From a virus, in IMG/VR virus record IMGVR_UViG_3300043425_001058, positions 1-35,606 of that record: a DNA stretch of 35,606 nt. One strand, 5' to 3'. Positions 1-7,589 of this stretch are shown piece by piece. Position 1 is the first letter of the stretch. Each line of letters starts with the position of its first letter. The notes below the pieces were generated by a model, which had not been told where the DNA came from, ran no database searches, and saw nothing but the letters and a program-made list of their open reading frames with translations. The translations under genes and the position numbers were made by a program.

Positions 1-569
1 TGATGCTGCTCGACTGGGCCAATCGCGGCATCAACATGTGGACGATGGAAGAGCGCACCAAGGTTGTCGATCAGGGCGTCGGCGAGTACCAGCTCGATGC
101 CGACATCGTCGACATCATCGAGCAGGTCATCCAAATCCCCAACCAGACGCAGACGACGCGCTACACCGTGAGCCGCGTCTCGGTCTCGACTTTTGCCACC
201 CGCACCAACCCGACCATCCAGTCGCGCCCGACCCAGATTTACATTGAGCGCCTGAACGAAGGCCCGAAAATCCACCTGTGGCCGCTGCCCAACATTGAGG
301 GCTATACGCTGGTCTACTGGGTGCTGAAGCGCATCGAAGACGCCGGGGCCTACTCAAACACCGGTGACTTCCCGTTCCGTTTCCTGCCCGTGTTCATCTC
401 GGGCTTGGCTTACTACCTTGCCGAGAAAAAGGTGACAGCCAACCCCGAACTCATCATGCGCCTCAAGGCGCGGTACGAGGAAGATTGGCAGAACGCCGCG
501 GAAGAAGATCGTGAAAAGGCCACGCTGAGCATCGTGCCGCGTGGGGCGAGCTATCGGATCGGGGCATGA
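1..569 (+). CDS. Head-tail connector/adaptor-like protein (5' truncated)
   Basis: Frame 3 is open from the window edge to a TGA at 567-569. It begins inside a segment of the type L-x-W-A-N-R-G-I-N-x-W-T. In the environmental-phage homologues I recall, about 35-40 residues precede this, so the ATG at position 3 is probably internal and the true start lies outside the window. The body shows the family pattern: YQLDADIVDIIE, then VSVSTFATRTNP, a WPLP segment, YWVLKRIEDAG and RFLPVFISGLAYYLAEK, with a charged C-terminus. Such proteins sit between portal/capsid genes and tail genes and probably join head to tail. The 3' end overlaps the next gene by 4 nt (ATGA), so the two are translationally coupled. 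The family role is inferred from recall of similar phage proteins, not from a search. Confidence 0.7.
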   Translation, partial: MLLDWANRGINMWTMEERTKVVDQGVGEYQLDADIVDIIEQVIQIPNQTQTTRYTVSRVSVSTFATRTNPTIQSRPTQIYIERLNEGPKIHLWPLPNIEGYTLVYWVLKRIEDAGAYSNTGDFPFRFLPVFISGLAYYLAEKKVTANPELIMRLKARYEEDWQNAAEEDREKATLSIVPRGASYRIGA

Positions 570-904
570 CCTACGGCGGCGGAGCGACAGCGAAGTTTGC
601 ATCGAACCCCAAGGCGCTTGCGCTTTGTGATCGCTGCGGTTTTTCTTATCGCCTCAATCAGCTTCATACTGAGTTTTACGATCTTCGCCCCAATGGGCTG
701 AAGGTCTGCTCGACCTGCCTCGACAAGGACCATCCTCAGCTCCAGCTTGGGCGCGTCCGGGTCTACGACCCGATTGCCCTTTACAACCCGCGCCCGGATC
801 AGCGCCAGCCGTCGACGACCTACTTCGGTTGGAACCCGATTGGCAATTACATCACGGGCACGATATACTGCTACGTAGGTGACCTGACGGTCTCGATCAC
901 TTGA
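566..904 (+). CDS. Small zinc-ribbon virion protein
   Basis: This 112-aa protein has two CxxC knuckles, C21-x2-C24 (CDRCGFSYRL) and C48-x2-C51 (CSTCLDKDHPQL), spaced as in a treble-clef or ribbon zinc site. Proteins with this CDRCGF...C..C..KHPQLE layout are common next to connector genes in environmental and alphaproteobacterial phages and are usually annotated only as hypothetical structural proteins. It starts in the ATGA overlap with the connector gene. The half after the ribbon is rich in Tyr, Asn and Thr and resembles a beta-structured virion surface domain. A role in the neck or tail is inferred from position. A regulatory role for the zinc ribbon is possible but less likely here. Confidence 0.75.
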   Translation: MTYGGGATAKFASNPKALALCDRCGFSYRLNQLHTEFYDLRPNGLKVCSTCLDKDHPQLQLGRVRVYDPIALYNPRPDQRQPSTTYFGWNPIGNYITGTIYCYVGDLTVSIT

Positions 905-915
905 GAGGACGACCC

Positions 916-1041
916 ATGAAGAACATGGTCAAAGTGAAGCCCGCTAAGATGTCGGGCGGTGCTGCTGGCGCTCTTGGGCGTCTGGAAAAAACTGCCGTGG
1001 CTCCGGCCAAGGGCAAGAACGCGAAGGACCTGAAGAAATGA
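916..1041 (+). CDS. 41-aa basic protein, unknown
   Basis: ATG at 916 is preceded by an AGAGGA ribosome-binding site at about 904-909 and encodes 41 residues ending at the TGA at 1039-1041. The product is very basic (MKNMVKVKPAKMSGG at the start, KGKNAKDLKK at the end) with a Gly-Ala centre. The next gene's ATG overlaps this stop (ATGA), which supports it being translated. I recognise no family. Short Lys-rich proteins at this place in related phages may be minor virion or DNA-contacting components, but that is speculation. Confidence 0.6.
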   Translation: MKNMVKVKPAKMSGGAAGALGRLEKTAVAPAKGKNAKDLKK

Positions 1042-1307
1042 GGGACGGGTTTCACCGCTACGGCCCCGACGGCGGCCCCGGTCTCACCGGCGGCGTGAAC
1101 GTGGGTATGCGCCCTGATGCGCCGGTTCGTCGCCCGCTGCCGATGCCGCCGGAACAGATGCGCCAGCCGCGGGGCATGCGCTCGATGGTTCCCGGTTCAG
1201 CCGTCATGCCGTATGGCCGCGCCTTCAAGAAGGGCGGAATGGTCGGCTGCGACTGGTCGCCTAAGAGTTCCAAGACCATGCGCGGTGCCGCGCGAAAGGG
1301 TAAATGA
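1038..1307 (+). CDS. 89-aa Gly/Pro/Met-rich small virion protein, unknown
   Basis: The protein is rich in Gly, Pro, Arg and Met and probably largely disordered, ending with a basic tail (AFKKGGMVGCDW..., then RGAARKGK). The KKGGMV segment resembles the GG-[MA]-V motifs in the large virion proteins at 14075 and 18728. It starts inside the ATGA overlap with the 41-aa gene and ends 1 nt before the next ATG. It has one cysteine and no domain I can name. A minor structural role is inferred only from its place between connector and adaptor genes. Confidence 0.6.
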   Translation: MRDGFHRYGPDGGPGLTGGVNVGMRPDAPVRRPLPMPPEQMRQPRGMRSMVPGSAVMPYGRAFKKGGMVGCDWSPKSSKTMRGAARKGK

Positions 1308-1308
1308 A

Positions 1309-1470
1309 ATGATGCAGTCCCGTGGCCGGGGAGCCATGAAGCCCCTCGTCAAGCGCCCTGTGGTTGACCGCTATTGCATGTCGCCCCAGATCGCGCCTCC
1401 GTACTTCAACGCCGCGCAGAAGGCGAAGTTCGCCTCTGAGGACGATTATCACGAAGGCAAGAAGAAGTAA
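1309..1470 (+). CDS. 53-aa small protein, unknown
   Basis: The ATG at 1309 directly follows the preceding stop, with GAAAGGG about ten bases upstream as a possible ribosome-binding site. A longer reading in the same frame from 1117 overlaps the previous gene for 190 bases and looks like out-of-frame shadow sequence, so I chose 1309. The product is basic in the first half and charged at the end (FASEDDYHEGKKK). Its TAA shares one base with the ATG of the adaptor gene. No family recognised. Confidence 0.6.
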   Translation: MMQSRGRGAMKPLVKRPVVDRYCMSPQIAPPYFNAAQKAKFASEDDYHEGKKK

Positions 1471-2138
1471 TGGTCTACACGCTGGCCGATCTCGAAGCGG
1501 ACGTGCAGTCGTATACCCAGTACGACGACCCGGATTTCGTCGCCATGATCCCGTCCTTCATCCGCGAGGCTGAAGAGCGCATTTGGTATTTCGTCCAGCT
1601 TCCCTTTTTCAAACGAAACGTGATTGGCGCGTTCGATCCCGCCAGTCAGTACCTTCAATTGCCCGCGGACTTTCTCGCGCCTGCGTCTCTCGCGGTCATC
1701 GTCGACAACGAGTACACGTACCTGCTCAACAAGGACGTGAACTTCATGCGTGAGGTCTACCCTAGCGCCACGGTGCAAGGCGTTCCCCGCTACTACGCCC
1801 TGTTCAGCGCCAGCGCCAGCGACACAACCATCATCGTGGCCCCGACGCCCGCCCAAAGCTACGGCGCGGAACTCCACTATTTTTACAAGCCCGCCTCGCT
1901 GACGGCTGGCGCGCCCTCTGGCACGACGTGGCTCAGCGAGAACGCCTACGACACGCTGCTCTACGGCACGCTTGAGGAGGCGGCGAACTGGATGAAGCGC
2001 ACCTCCGGCATCGATGGCATGGCCTCAACCTATGGCGAGCGCTTCCTGATCGGCCTTCAGGGCCTTAAAAACCTCGGCGAAGCGCGCGACCGCAAGGACG
2101 TGTACCGCGGCGGCGAAAAGCGTACCCCGGAGCAATAA
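1470..2138 (+). CDS. Phage adaptor protein (SU10-adaptor-like)
   Basis: This 222-aa protein begins VYTLADLEADVQSYTQ and continues with an acidic helix (FIREAEERIWYFVQLPFF), then alternating short strands (YLQLPADFLAPASLAV, YTYLLNKDVNFMREVY, YYALFSAS). It ends with a helical region (LSENAYDTLLYGTLEEAANWM...). This is the layout I associate with adaptor proteins that form the ring between portal and nozzle in short-tailed phages such as SU10. A small ring protein of about 200-230 residues fits. It shares one base with the preceding stop and is followed at once by the next gene, so it lies within the neck operon. Family assignment is from memory and moderately firm. Confidence 0.7.
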   Translation: MVYTLADLEADVQSYTQYDDPDFVAMIPSFIREAEERIWYFVQLPFFKRNVIGAFDPASQYLQLPADFLAPASLAVIVDNEYTYLLNKDVNFMREVYPSATVQGVPRYYALFSASASDTTIIVAPTPAQSYGAELHYFYKPASLTAGAPSGTTWLSENAYDTLLYGTLEEAANWMKRTSGIDGMASTYGERFLIGLQGLKNLGEARDRKDVYRGGEKRTPEQ

Positions 2139-2429
2139 TTGTTTTCACTTGAAGGTGGCGGCAAACTCGGCACGGTTCAGTCGGTGGTCACATCAGGCCG
2201 CGGGCTCAACGCCGATGAGATTACCGAGATGGCGCTTAACAAGCTGCTGCACGTGGCTGACACTGCCCCGCCCGCGATCCGCGAACAGGCCGTCGCTTTC
2301 AAAGAGCGGATGCGCGTGGTAGTGAAACACTACGTTGAACAGGCCCAGCGCTCTGAGCGCACGACTGTCTACAACATCTTGGCTCAAGCGGGTCAGCACG
2401 ACGCCGCCGAACTCGTGAGGAAACTCTGA
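2139..2429 (+). CDS. Small helical structural protein, unknown
   Basis: This is a 96-aa protein starting with TTG directly after the adaptor stop, with a GGAG ribosome-binding site within the upstream gene at about 2129-2132. Starting here keeps the N-terminal VTSGRGLNADEITEMAL segment that similar phage proteins carry. The rest is helical: DTAPPAIREQAVAFKERMRVVVKHYVEQ, then SERTTVYNILAQAGQHDAAELVRKL at the C-terminus. The family is frequent in environmental podovirus-like genomes near the adaptor but has no known function. It ends in the TGATG overlap with the next gene. Confidence 0.7.
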   Translation: MFSLEGGGKLGTVQSVVTSGRGLNADEITEMALNKLLHVADTAPPAIREQAVAFKERMRVVVKHYVEQAQRSERTTVYNILAQAGQHDAAELVRKL

Positions 2430-2875
2430 TGGCAATTTCGCAGGCGATGTGCACCAGCTTCAAGCAGGAGCTGCTGACCGCGACCCACAATTTCACCAAT
2501 ACCACCGGCGACGTGTTCAAGCTGGCGCTTTTCCGGGCGCAGGCGTCGATTGTCGGCTCCTTCGGTGCGGGCACGACCAACTATTCCAACATGGGTGCGG
2601 ATCAGGCTAGCGGCACCAATTACACCGCTGGCGGTAGCGCGCTGACCAATGTGACCCCGACTACTTCCGGCACTACGGCGCTCACGGATTTTGCGGACCT
2701 GACCTTCGTCAACGTGACGCTGACGACCTCTGGCTGCCTGATCTACAACAGCTCGAAGTCGGACAAGGCTGTGGGCGTGTTCAACTTCGGCGGCGACAAG
2801 ACCGCCACGGCGGGTGATTTGACTATCATCTTCCCGACCCCGGATGCTTCCAACGCCGTCATTCGTCTGGCGTAA
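2429..2875 (+). CDS. Beta-rich phage structural protein (fibre or decoration type)
   Basis: The 148-aa protein opens with MAISQAMCTSFKQELLTATHNF, then a short beta-strand (FKLALFRAQASI), Ser/Thr/Gly-rich strands and a closing segment with IFPTPDASNAVIRLA. This order is typical of a widespread small virion protein in tailed phages that sits at the start of fibre gene blocks. It starts at the ATG overlapping the previous TGA, with GAGGAAA as ribosome-binding site. It probably forms part of a fibre base or an external decoration. The exact site in the virion cannot be read from sequence. Confidence 0.7.
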   Translation: MAISQAMCTSFKQELLTATHNFTNTTGDVFKLALFRAQASIVGSFGAGTTNYSNMGADQASGTNYTAGGSALTNVTPTTSGTTALTDFADLTFVNVTLTTSGCLIYNSSKSDKAVGVFNFGGDKTATAGDLTIIFPTPDASNAVIRLA

Positions 2876-2890
2876 CAGAAAAGGTGAGCC

Positions 2891-3559
2891 ATGCCACAGT
2901 TCCTTAATGGCTCGGTCTTTGTAGCAGCCTCCGCGGGCACAGGTTCGTTTGTCGTGTCTTCAGCGGTGCTGGGGTGGCAGACGCCTGCCAGCGCCGGTGC
3001 AGTTGACGGCGCGCAGTACCGTTACCGCGCCTACTCGTCGGACTGGTCCGAATGGGAAATCGGGACGGGGACGTATACTTCCAGTACGACTACCCTTACC
3101 CGGGGCAGCATCGTCGCCAGCTCGAATGGCGGTAGCGCGGTTAATTTCACCACTCCGCCCGCAGTGTCCATCACGGTTCTTGCCGCGGACCTCGATAACA
3201 CGCGCGTCATCGGATATGGCATCGATGGCGGCGGCGTGGCGATCACGACGGGTGTTGCGGGATCAGGTGTGAGCGTACCGTTCGATTGCACGATCCAGTC
3301 AGTTACCTTGCAGGCAAACCTTACCGGGTCGATTGTGATCGACATCTGGAAGGACAGTTACGCCAACTACCCGCCCACGGTCGCGGACAGCATCTGCGCG
3401 TCGGCCAAACCGACTATCACGGCTTCTAACAAATACACAGACAGCACGCTGACGGGGTGGACCAAGACCATCACGGCAGGCGACATCCTGTACTTCAACG
3501 TCGACAGTTGCTCGACGATCACCAATGTCACGCTAACTCTTAAGGCTTCCCGGGGATGA
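2891..3559 (+). CDS. Tail-fibre-like protein with C-terminal IDGGG beta domain
   Basis: The protein has 222 residues in two parts. Residues 1-100 resemble a tail-fibre attachment domain, with the segment YRYRAYSSDWSEWEIGTG, Thr-rich strands (TLTRGSIVASSNGG) and VSITVLAAD. Residues 106-222 form a beta-sandwich-like domain starting GYGIDGGGVAITTG and continuing with GSIVIDIWKDSYANYPP, SAKPTIT, WTKTITAGDILYFNVDS and VTLTLKASRG. The same domain closes the 414-aa fibre at 7839-9083, so this phage has two fibre proteins with one shared head. An AAGGTGA ribosome-binding site precedes the ATG. It is followed by the small accessory gene at 3556 in an ATGA overlap. A receptor-facing role is inferred. 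Confidence 0.75.
   Translation: MPQFLNGSVFVAASAGTGSFVVSSAVLGWQTPASAGAVDGAQYRYRAYSSDWSEWEIGTGTYTSSTTTLTRGSIVASSNGGSAVNFTTPPAVSITVLAADLDNTRVIGYGIDGGGVAITTGVAGSGVSVPFDCTIQSVTLQANLTGSIVIDIWKDSYANYPPTVADSICASAKPTITASNKYTDSTLTGWTKTITAGDILYFNVDSCSTITNVTLTLKASRG
3206..3556 (+). repeat. IDGGG domain, copy 1 (paired with 8739-9080)
   Basis: This segment encodes residues 106-222 of the first fibre. Its partner at 8739-9080 encodes residues 301-414 of the second fibre. Shared landmarks in the same order are IDGGG, ITTG, a Phe-x-Cys-Thr segment, GSIVxD, a Tyr-x-x-x-Pro-P/T segment, KPTxxx, W-T-x-x-I-x-AGDIL, FNVDS and VTL-x-L. This is a diverged intragenomic domain duplication. Confidence 0.75.
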
Positions 3560-3855
3560 GCGACACTGCGCTGCGCTACGCCGTTCTGGATGAGAACGGG
3601 GTTAAAGTTAACGGTATTTTGGTCAACGACCCGTACCCGCAGGACTACTGGCCGGGCTATGGCCGGTACATCACGTGCGAGTATGGCGAGCCGAACCCGA
3701 CGCCGCCTGCCGATCAGGTCATCAAGCAGCCGCCGCGCGAGTTTACCTATCTGACGGTTCGTCCTCAGGCACGGATGAACATCGGCGACAGCATGGACCT
3801 TGCCACTGGAGCGGTTACGCCTGCACCGCAGCCCGATCCTGAGCCCACCGAATGA
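3556..3855 (+). CDS. Small fibre-accessory protein, copy 1
   Basis: This 99-aa protein starts in an ATGA overlap with the fibre gene. The N-terminal pattern (YAVLDENGVKVNGILVNDP) and the C-terminal ATGAVTPAPQPDPEPTE match in layout the 61-aa protein at 9083 (AAVVDILTNIVINIIVANP ... PATGTFTDPNAPTE), which also follows an IDGGG fibre. Proteins of this kind (a hydrophobic V-N-x-I-V strand and a W-x-Y/A-T-G-x-F/V-T closing segment) often follow fibre genes in phages. They may be small fibre-tip or fibre-assembly proteins. The role is inferred from position and paralogy only. Confidence 0.65.
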   Translation: MSDTALRYAVLDENGVKVNGILVNDPYPQDYWPGYGRYITCEYGEPNPTPPADQVIKQPPREFTYLTVRPQARMNIGDSMDLATGAVTPAPQPDPEPTE

Positions 3856-4757
3856 GCCAGAACGTCCAGATTTTCACATCTGGTTCTGGTAGTTGGACCA
3901 AACCCTCATGGGCAAAGCTCGTGAGGGTTGTCTGCGTTGGTGGCGGTGGCGGAGGCGGCGGGGGCGACACGGCGGCTTCGGGTACGGCGGTTTCAGGCGG
4001 TGGCGGTGGTGGCGGGGCCTCACGCGCTGAGACGTGGTTTCAGGCTTCTGATCTTGGCAGCACCGAGCCCTATTCGGTTGCGTCTGCTGGCACTGCTGGC
4101 ACTGCTGGTACTGGCACGGGCGGCGGCAACGGCGGACAGGGTGGGAACTCCACCTTTGGCAGCGGCAACACGCTTGTTACCGGATATGGTGGTGGTGGCG
4201 GGTCTGGTGGGTCAACGGCAAATTCGGCGGGCGGCGGCGGCGGCGGTTTGTCAGGCGTTGGGGGAACCGCGTCCGGTGCGACTAATGGCACCGCTGGGGT
4301 AAATGGCGGCAATTCCGGCGGCGGTTCAGGCGGAGCGGGAGCAAACTCAAATCTAGGCGGGGCAGGCGGCAGCGGCTCAAGCACCAGTGGCGGTTCCGGC
4401 GCTGGCGGAGCGGCCATTTCTGGCGGCGGTGGGGGTGGCTCAGGCGGGGCAAAAACAACTGTTCCTGCATATTCTGTAGGCGGGGTCGGGGGGCAAAATC
4501 GCACGTCTATCGAAGACGCGGCGGCTGCGGGGTCAAATTCCGGCGTTGTGAACGGCTATACCGGGGGCTCAGGCAATCTCGGCTTTGCCGGTGGCGGCGG
4601 CGGAGGAGGCGGAGCTAACGCAACAACGGCAGGAACCGGCGGCGCAGGCGGCTTCCCGGGCGGCGGAGCGGGCGGAGGAGGCGCGTCCATTACCGGCGGT
4701 GCAGCCGGTGCCGGTGGCGCTGGCGGCGCTGGTATCGTGATCGTGTGGAGCTACTGA
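3852..4757 (+). CDS. Glycine-rich adhesin-like protein, type A copy 1
   Basis: This 301-aa protein opens with a beta segment (VQIFTSGSGSWTKPSWAKLVRVV) and then becomes one long array of Gly-rich runs divided by short strands. Known markers include the GGGG stretches, ASDLGSTEPYSV and GGNGGQGGNSTF. It ends GGAGGAGIVIVWSY, so the last strand closes on the first. The pattern matches the glycine-rich domain found in phage fibre tips, where poly-Gly type II helices can pack into a receptor-binding sandwich. It is most similar to the gene at 5700. The start overlaps the previous stop (ATGA). It is probably a distal adhesin, though a virion surface fibre of other function is possible. Confidence 0.75.
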   Translation: MSQNVQIFTSGSGSWTKPSWAKLVRVVCVGGGGGGGGGDTAASGTAVSGGGGGGGASRAETWFQASDLGSTEPYSVASAGTAGTAGTGTGGGNGGQGGNSTFGSGNTLVTGYGGGGGSGGSTANSAGGGGGGLSGVGGTASGATNGTAGVNGGNSGGGSGGAGANSNLGGAGGSGSSTSGGSGAGGAAISGGGGGGSGGAKTTVPAYSVGGVGGQNRTSIEDAAAAGSNSGVVNGYTGGSGNLGFAGGGGGGGGANATTAGTGGAGGFPGGGAGGGGASITGGAAGAGGAGGAGIVIVWSY

Positions 4758-4758
4758 C

Positions 4759-5700
4759 ATGGCCCCCGTCTCTCAGGTCAAAGTTGAGAAGTTCACCTCG
4801 GGTTCCGGTACGTGGACCAAAGAGCCGTGGGCCAACTATATCCGCCTTGTGCTCATCGGGGGCGGCGGTGCGGGGGGAACTGGTCGTCTTACCACGACAT
4901 TAGGTTCTGGTGGGGCTGGTGGCGGTGGCGGCGGGGTTCTGGACATCACGCTCGCGGCATCTCAGTTTGGTTCGTCTGAAAGCTATTCGGTTGCTGCCAG
5001 CGTGTCCGCCCCGACAGCGGCCAGCACTGGCGGCTCCCAAGGGAACACAACCACTTTCACACTTGGTTCTGGGGCAACAACGCTATCCGCGTATGGCGGC
5101 GGTGGCGGAGGTGCAGGCGGGGGCAACAACCCCGGAGGCGGAGGCGGCGCTGGTTTGTCTGGCTCTGGCGGAAACGGCACTGTATCGGCTGCTGGTGCTG
5201 CTGGGGCGAATAACGGCTCTGCCGGAGCCACAACGGCAAATGCAGTTAACAGCACGTCCATTCAAGGTGGAGGCGCTGGCGGGGGTGGTAGTGTTTATGG
5301 TTTCGGGGGGACTAATGCTGGTTCTGCTCCTTTCGGCAGCGGCGGCGGTGGCGGCGGCGCTGGGTATGACAGTACAAAAGCCGCGACGGACGCCGGGGCT
5401 GGCGGGGCATCTCGTTACATTCCGGGCGGCACGTCTGGTATCGGCAGCGGAACGGTAGCAGGCGGAAACGGACAGAACAGCAATTGCGCTGGCCCCGGTT
5501 CTGGTGGTGGTGGGGGTGCAAGCTCTGCCACGGCATCGGGCAAGGGCGGGAACGGCGGAACGCCGGGCGGCGGCGGGGGCGGCGGCGGCGCTGTTTTGAA
5601 CACGGGGACGCTTGGCGCTGGCGGCGACGGCGCTCGTGGCGAAATCTGGGTGATCTCGTTCCAGTCCATGCCCAATCGAGCTACAGGGTGGGTCGCCTGA
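4759..5700 (+). CDS. Glycine-rich adhesin-like protein, type B copy 1
   Basis: The protein has 313 residues, starting 1 nt after the previous stop with GGAG at about 4744-4747. The head segment (QVKVEKFTSGSGTWTKEPWANYIRLVLIGGG) is like type A, but the following part differs: GGGVLDITLAASQFGSSESYSVAAS, then TLSAYGGGGG and INSTSIQGGGAGGGG-like blocks. The C-terminus is GARGEIWVISFQS plus a short unique tail. The gene at 6614 is its closest relative in the window. A receptor-binding fibre tip is the likeliest role. G-rich sequence makes its coding strand very asymmetric. Confidence 0.75.
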   Translation: MAPVSQVKVEKFTSGSGTWTKEPWANYIRLVLIGGGGAGGTGRLTTTLGSGGAGGGGGGVLDITLAASQFGSSESYSVAASVSAPTAASTGGSQGNTTTFTLGSGATTLSAYGGGGGGAGGGNNPGGGGGAGLSGSGGNGTVSAAGAAGANNGSAGATTANAVNSTSIQGGGAGGGGSVYGFGGTNAGSAPFGSGGGGGGAGYDSTKAATDAGAGGASRYIPGGTSGIGSGTVAGGNGQNSNCAGPGSGGGGGASSATASGKGGNGGTPGGGGGGGGAVLNTGTLGAGGDGARGEIWVISFQSMPNRATGWVA

Positions 5701-6614
5701 TGCCTATGGACGTTCAGATTTTCACTTCCGGTTCCGGTAACTGGACTAAGCCTAGCTGGGCAAGCGTTGTCGAGGTTATCTGCATCGGGGGCGGCGGGGG
5801 CGGAGGTGGTGGCGACACGGCTGCGTCTACGACGTTGGTTACTGGCGGCGGCGGCGGCGGAGGTGCTTCGCGCTCGTATCGGCTTTATCGCGCGTCTGAT
5901 CTGGGCAGCACGGAGCCCTATTCGGTAGGAGCGGCTGGAACCAGCGGTTCCGCTGGCACCGGTTCTGGTGGCGGCACTGGCGGGCAAGGTGGAAACAGCA
6001 CATTCCGTTCCGGCACCAATATCCAGACGGGATACGGCGGTGGTGGTGGGTCGGGCGGCGCGGCTTCTACGGCATCGGCTGGAGGGGGTGGCGCAGGTTT
6101 GTCTGGCGCAGGTGGCAATGCCTCGGGCGTAACTGCTGGTTCCGCTGGAGCAAATGGTGGAGCAGCCGGAAGCACAAACGGTGGCGTCCCCACAGCACAA
6201 TCTAACCTCGGCGGAGGGGGCGGAAGTGGGACTGCTTCATCATCAGCAAGTGGTGCTGGCGGAGCCCCTTCAATTCTAGGCGGCGGAGGTGGCGGGTGTG
6301 GGGCCGGTAAAACTGCTGCCCCCGGTTATGTCGCTGGCATCCCCGGCGGACAGTCTCGTGCCACCATGCTTGATGCTTCTGCGGGCGGAGCAAACACTGG
6401 CGTTGTAAATGGTTATGCCGGAGGAACTGCACCTCTTGGCTTCGCAGGCAGCGGTGGCGGCGGTGGCGGTGCTAACGCAACAACTGCGGGCGTAGGCGGC
6501 AACGGCGGCTTTCCCGGCGGCGGCGCTGGCGGAGGCGGTGCTTCCATCACGGGCGGCACGGCAGGCGCAGGCGGTACAGGAGGCGGCGGCGTGGTCGTCG
6601 TGATTTCGCAGTAA
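5700..6614 (+). CDS. Glycine-rich adhesin-like protein, type A copy 2
   Basis: ATG at 5700 shares one base with the previous TGA and gives 304 residues. A longer reading from 5484 runs through the preceding gene and is not credible. An ATG at 5706 is also possible. The protein repeats the type A landmarks almost in register with the gene at 3852: VQIFTSGSGNWTKPSW, a GGDTAAS segment, ASDLGSTEPYSV, GGTGGQGGNSTF and GYGGGGGSGG, closing with GGGVVVVISQ. The differences sit mainly in the loops between Gly runs, which fits diversification of a receptor-binding surface after duplication. Confidence 0.75.
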   Translation: MPMDVQIFTSGSGNWTKPSWASVVEVICIGGGGGGGGGDTAASTTLVTGGGGGGGASRSYRLYRASDLGSTEPYSVGAAGTSGSAGTGSGGGTGGQGGNSTFRSGTNIQTGYGGGGGSGGAASTASAGGGGAGLSGAGGNASGVTAGSAGANGGAAGSTNGGVPTAQSNLGGGGGSGTASSSASGAGGAPSILGGGGGGCGAGKTAAPGYVAGIPGGQSRATMLDASAGGANTGVVNGYAGGTAPLGFAGSGGGGGGANATTAGVGGNGGFPGGGAGGGGASITGGTAGAGGTGGGGVVVVISQ

Positions 6615-7570
6615 TGGTCGCTTCTCAGGTCAAAGTTACGGTTCTGACTTCCGGGTCGAGCAGCTTCTCCAAGCAGTCGTGGACGCAGTGGGTGCGGCTG
6701 GTGCTCATTGGTGGTGGCGGTAGTGGTGGTGCTGGCATATCTAACGCTTCTGGAACTGCAAATAGCGGTGGGTCCGGTGGAGGCGGCGGCGGTGTTCTCG
6801 ATATCACGCTGGCAGCATCCCAACTCGGCGCGTCAGAAAATTATTCAGTTGCAGCGTCTGTTTCCGGCGGAACTGGTTCTGGCGGAAATGGCGCAGGGGG
6901 TAATAATACAACTTTCAATATCGGTTCCAACACAACCACTTTAACGGCTTACGGTGGTGGCGGCGGTGCGTCTGGAAAGACCAATAGCAACTCCGGGGCT
7001 GGCGGAGGAGCCGGGCTTTCTGGCGCTGGTGGTAGCGCGACAACAGGGACTGCCGGAGTGGCGGGCGCGAATAACGGTGCGACAGGAAACGTCGCCTCTG
7101 TTTCCATCCAAGGCGGCGGCGGTGGCGGAGCGCAAGGCTCAAACGGGTCATCTCCTTTGCTTGGTCTAGGCGGGTCTTCTCCATTCGGCGCAGCCGGTGG
7201 TGGAGGCGGCGGCGGGGTATCTGCTGCTGCTGCGTATTTTAATGGTGTCTCTGGCGGTGCATCCCGAGACATAGCAGGCGGCGCAGCAGGTACGACTGCC
7301 GGAACAAAAGCAGGAACGGCAGGAACCGCGAGTGGATGCGCGGCACCCGGCTCAGGAGGTGGCGGCGGTGCGTCTGATGCGACCGCTGCTGGCGCTGGAG
7401 GCGCTGGCGGTACACCGGGAGCTGGTGGCGGAGGAGGCGGATCGACCATTACAGGCGGAACCGTTGGAAACGGCGGGTCCGGTGCCCGTGGCGAAATCTG
7501 GATCATTGAATACGAGAACGACCCGGGCGCTGTCATCGGTGGCGTTGGTTATGGTATAATGGCCGGGTGA
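6614..7570 (+). CDS. Glycine-rich adhesin-like protein, type B copy 2
   Basis: This 318-aa protein has its ATG overlapping the previous TAA. It shares the type B signature with 4759-5700: SQVKV...TSGS, WVRLVLIGGGG, GGGVLDITLAASQLGASENYSVAAS, TLTAYGGGGG, VSIQGGGGGG and a GARGEIWIIEYEND ending. An extra C-terminal stretch (PGAVIGGVGYGIMAG) is hydrophobic. With the three preceding genes it completes an A-B-A'-B' row. It is probably part of the same adhesin or fibre tip, or an alternative version of it. Confidence 0.75.
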   Translation: MVASQVKVTVLTSGSSSFSKQSWTQWVRLVLIGGGGSGGAGISNASGTANSGGSGGGGGGVLDITLAASQLGASENYSVAASVSGGTGSGGNGAGGNNTTFNIGSNTTTLTAYGGGGGASGKTNSNSGAGGGAGLSGAGGSATTGTAGVAGANNGATGNVASVSIQGGGGGGAQGSNGSSPLLGLGGSSPFGAAGGGGGGGVSAAAAYFNGVSGGASRDIAGGAAGTTAGTKAGTAGTASGCAAPGSGGGGGASDATAAGAGGAGGTPGAGGGGGGSTITGGTVGNGGSGARGEIWIIEYENDPGAVIGGVGYGIMAG

Positions 7571-7589
7571 TCCTCTTCGGGAGATATAA

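Larger units (their letters stand above)
3852..7570 (+). repeat. Tandem duplication of a two-gene glycine-rich cassette (A-B-A'-B')
   Basis: Genes at 3852 and 5700 share type A markers (ASDLGSTEPYSV, GGQGGNSTF). Genes at 4759 and 6614 share type B markers (LDITLAASQ, GSSESYSVAAS or GASENYSVAAS, GEIW). The alternation means the pair was duplicated as a unit and has since diverged. Within each gene, GGN codon runs form many short imperfect repeats. Confidence 0.75.

Noticed and set aside
5484-5699. Extended start for the third glycine-rich gene
   Set aside because: The extension lies inside the preceding gene in another frame, and its Arg/Trp-rich sequence looks like shadow coding. ATG 5700 fits the overlap pattern.
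4070-7536. Several proline-rich open frames on the minus strand under the glycine-rich genes
   Set aside because: Gly codons (GGN) read as Pro codons (NCC) on the other strand, so these are expected shadows.
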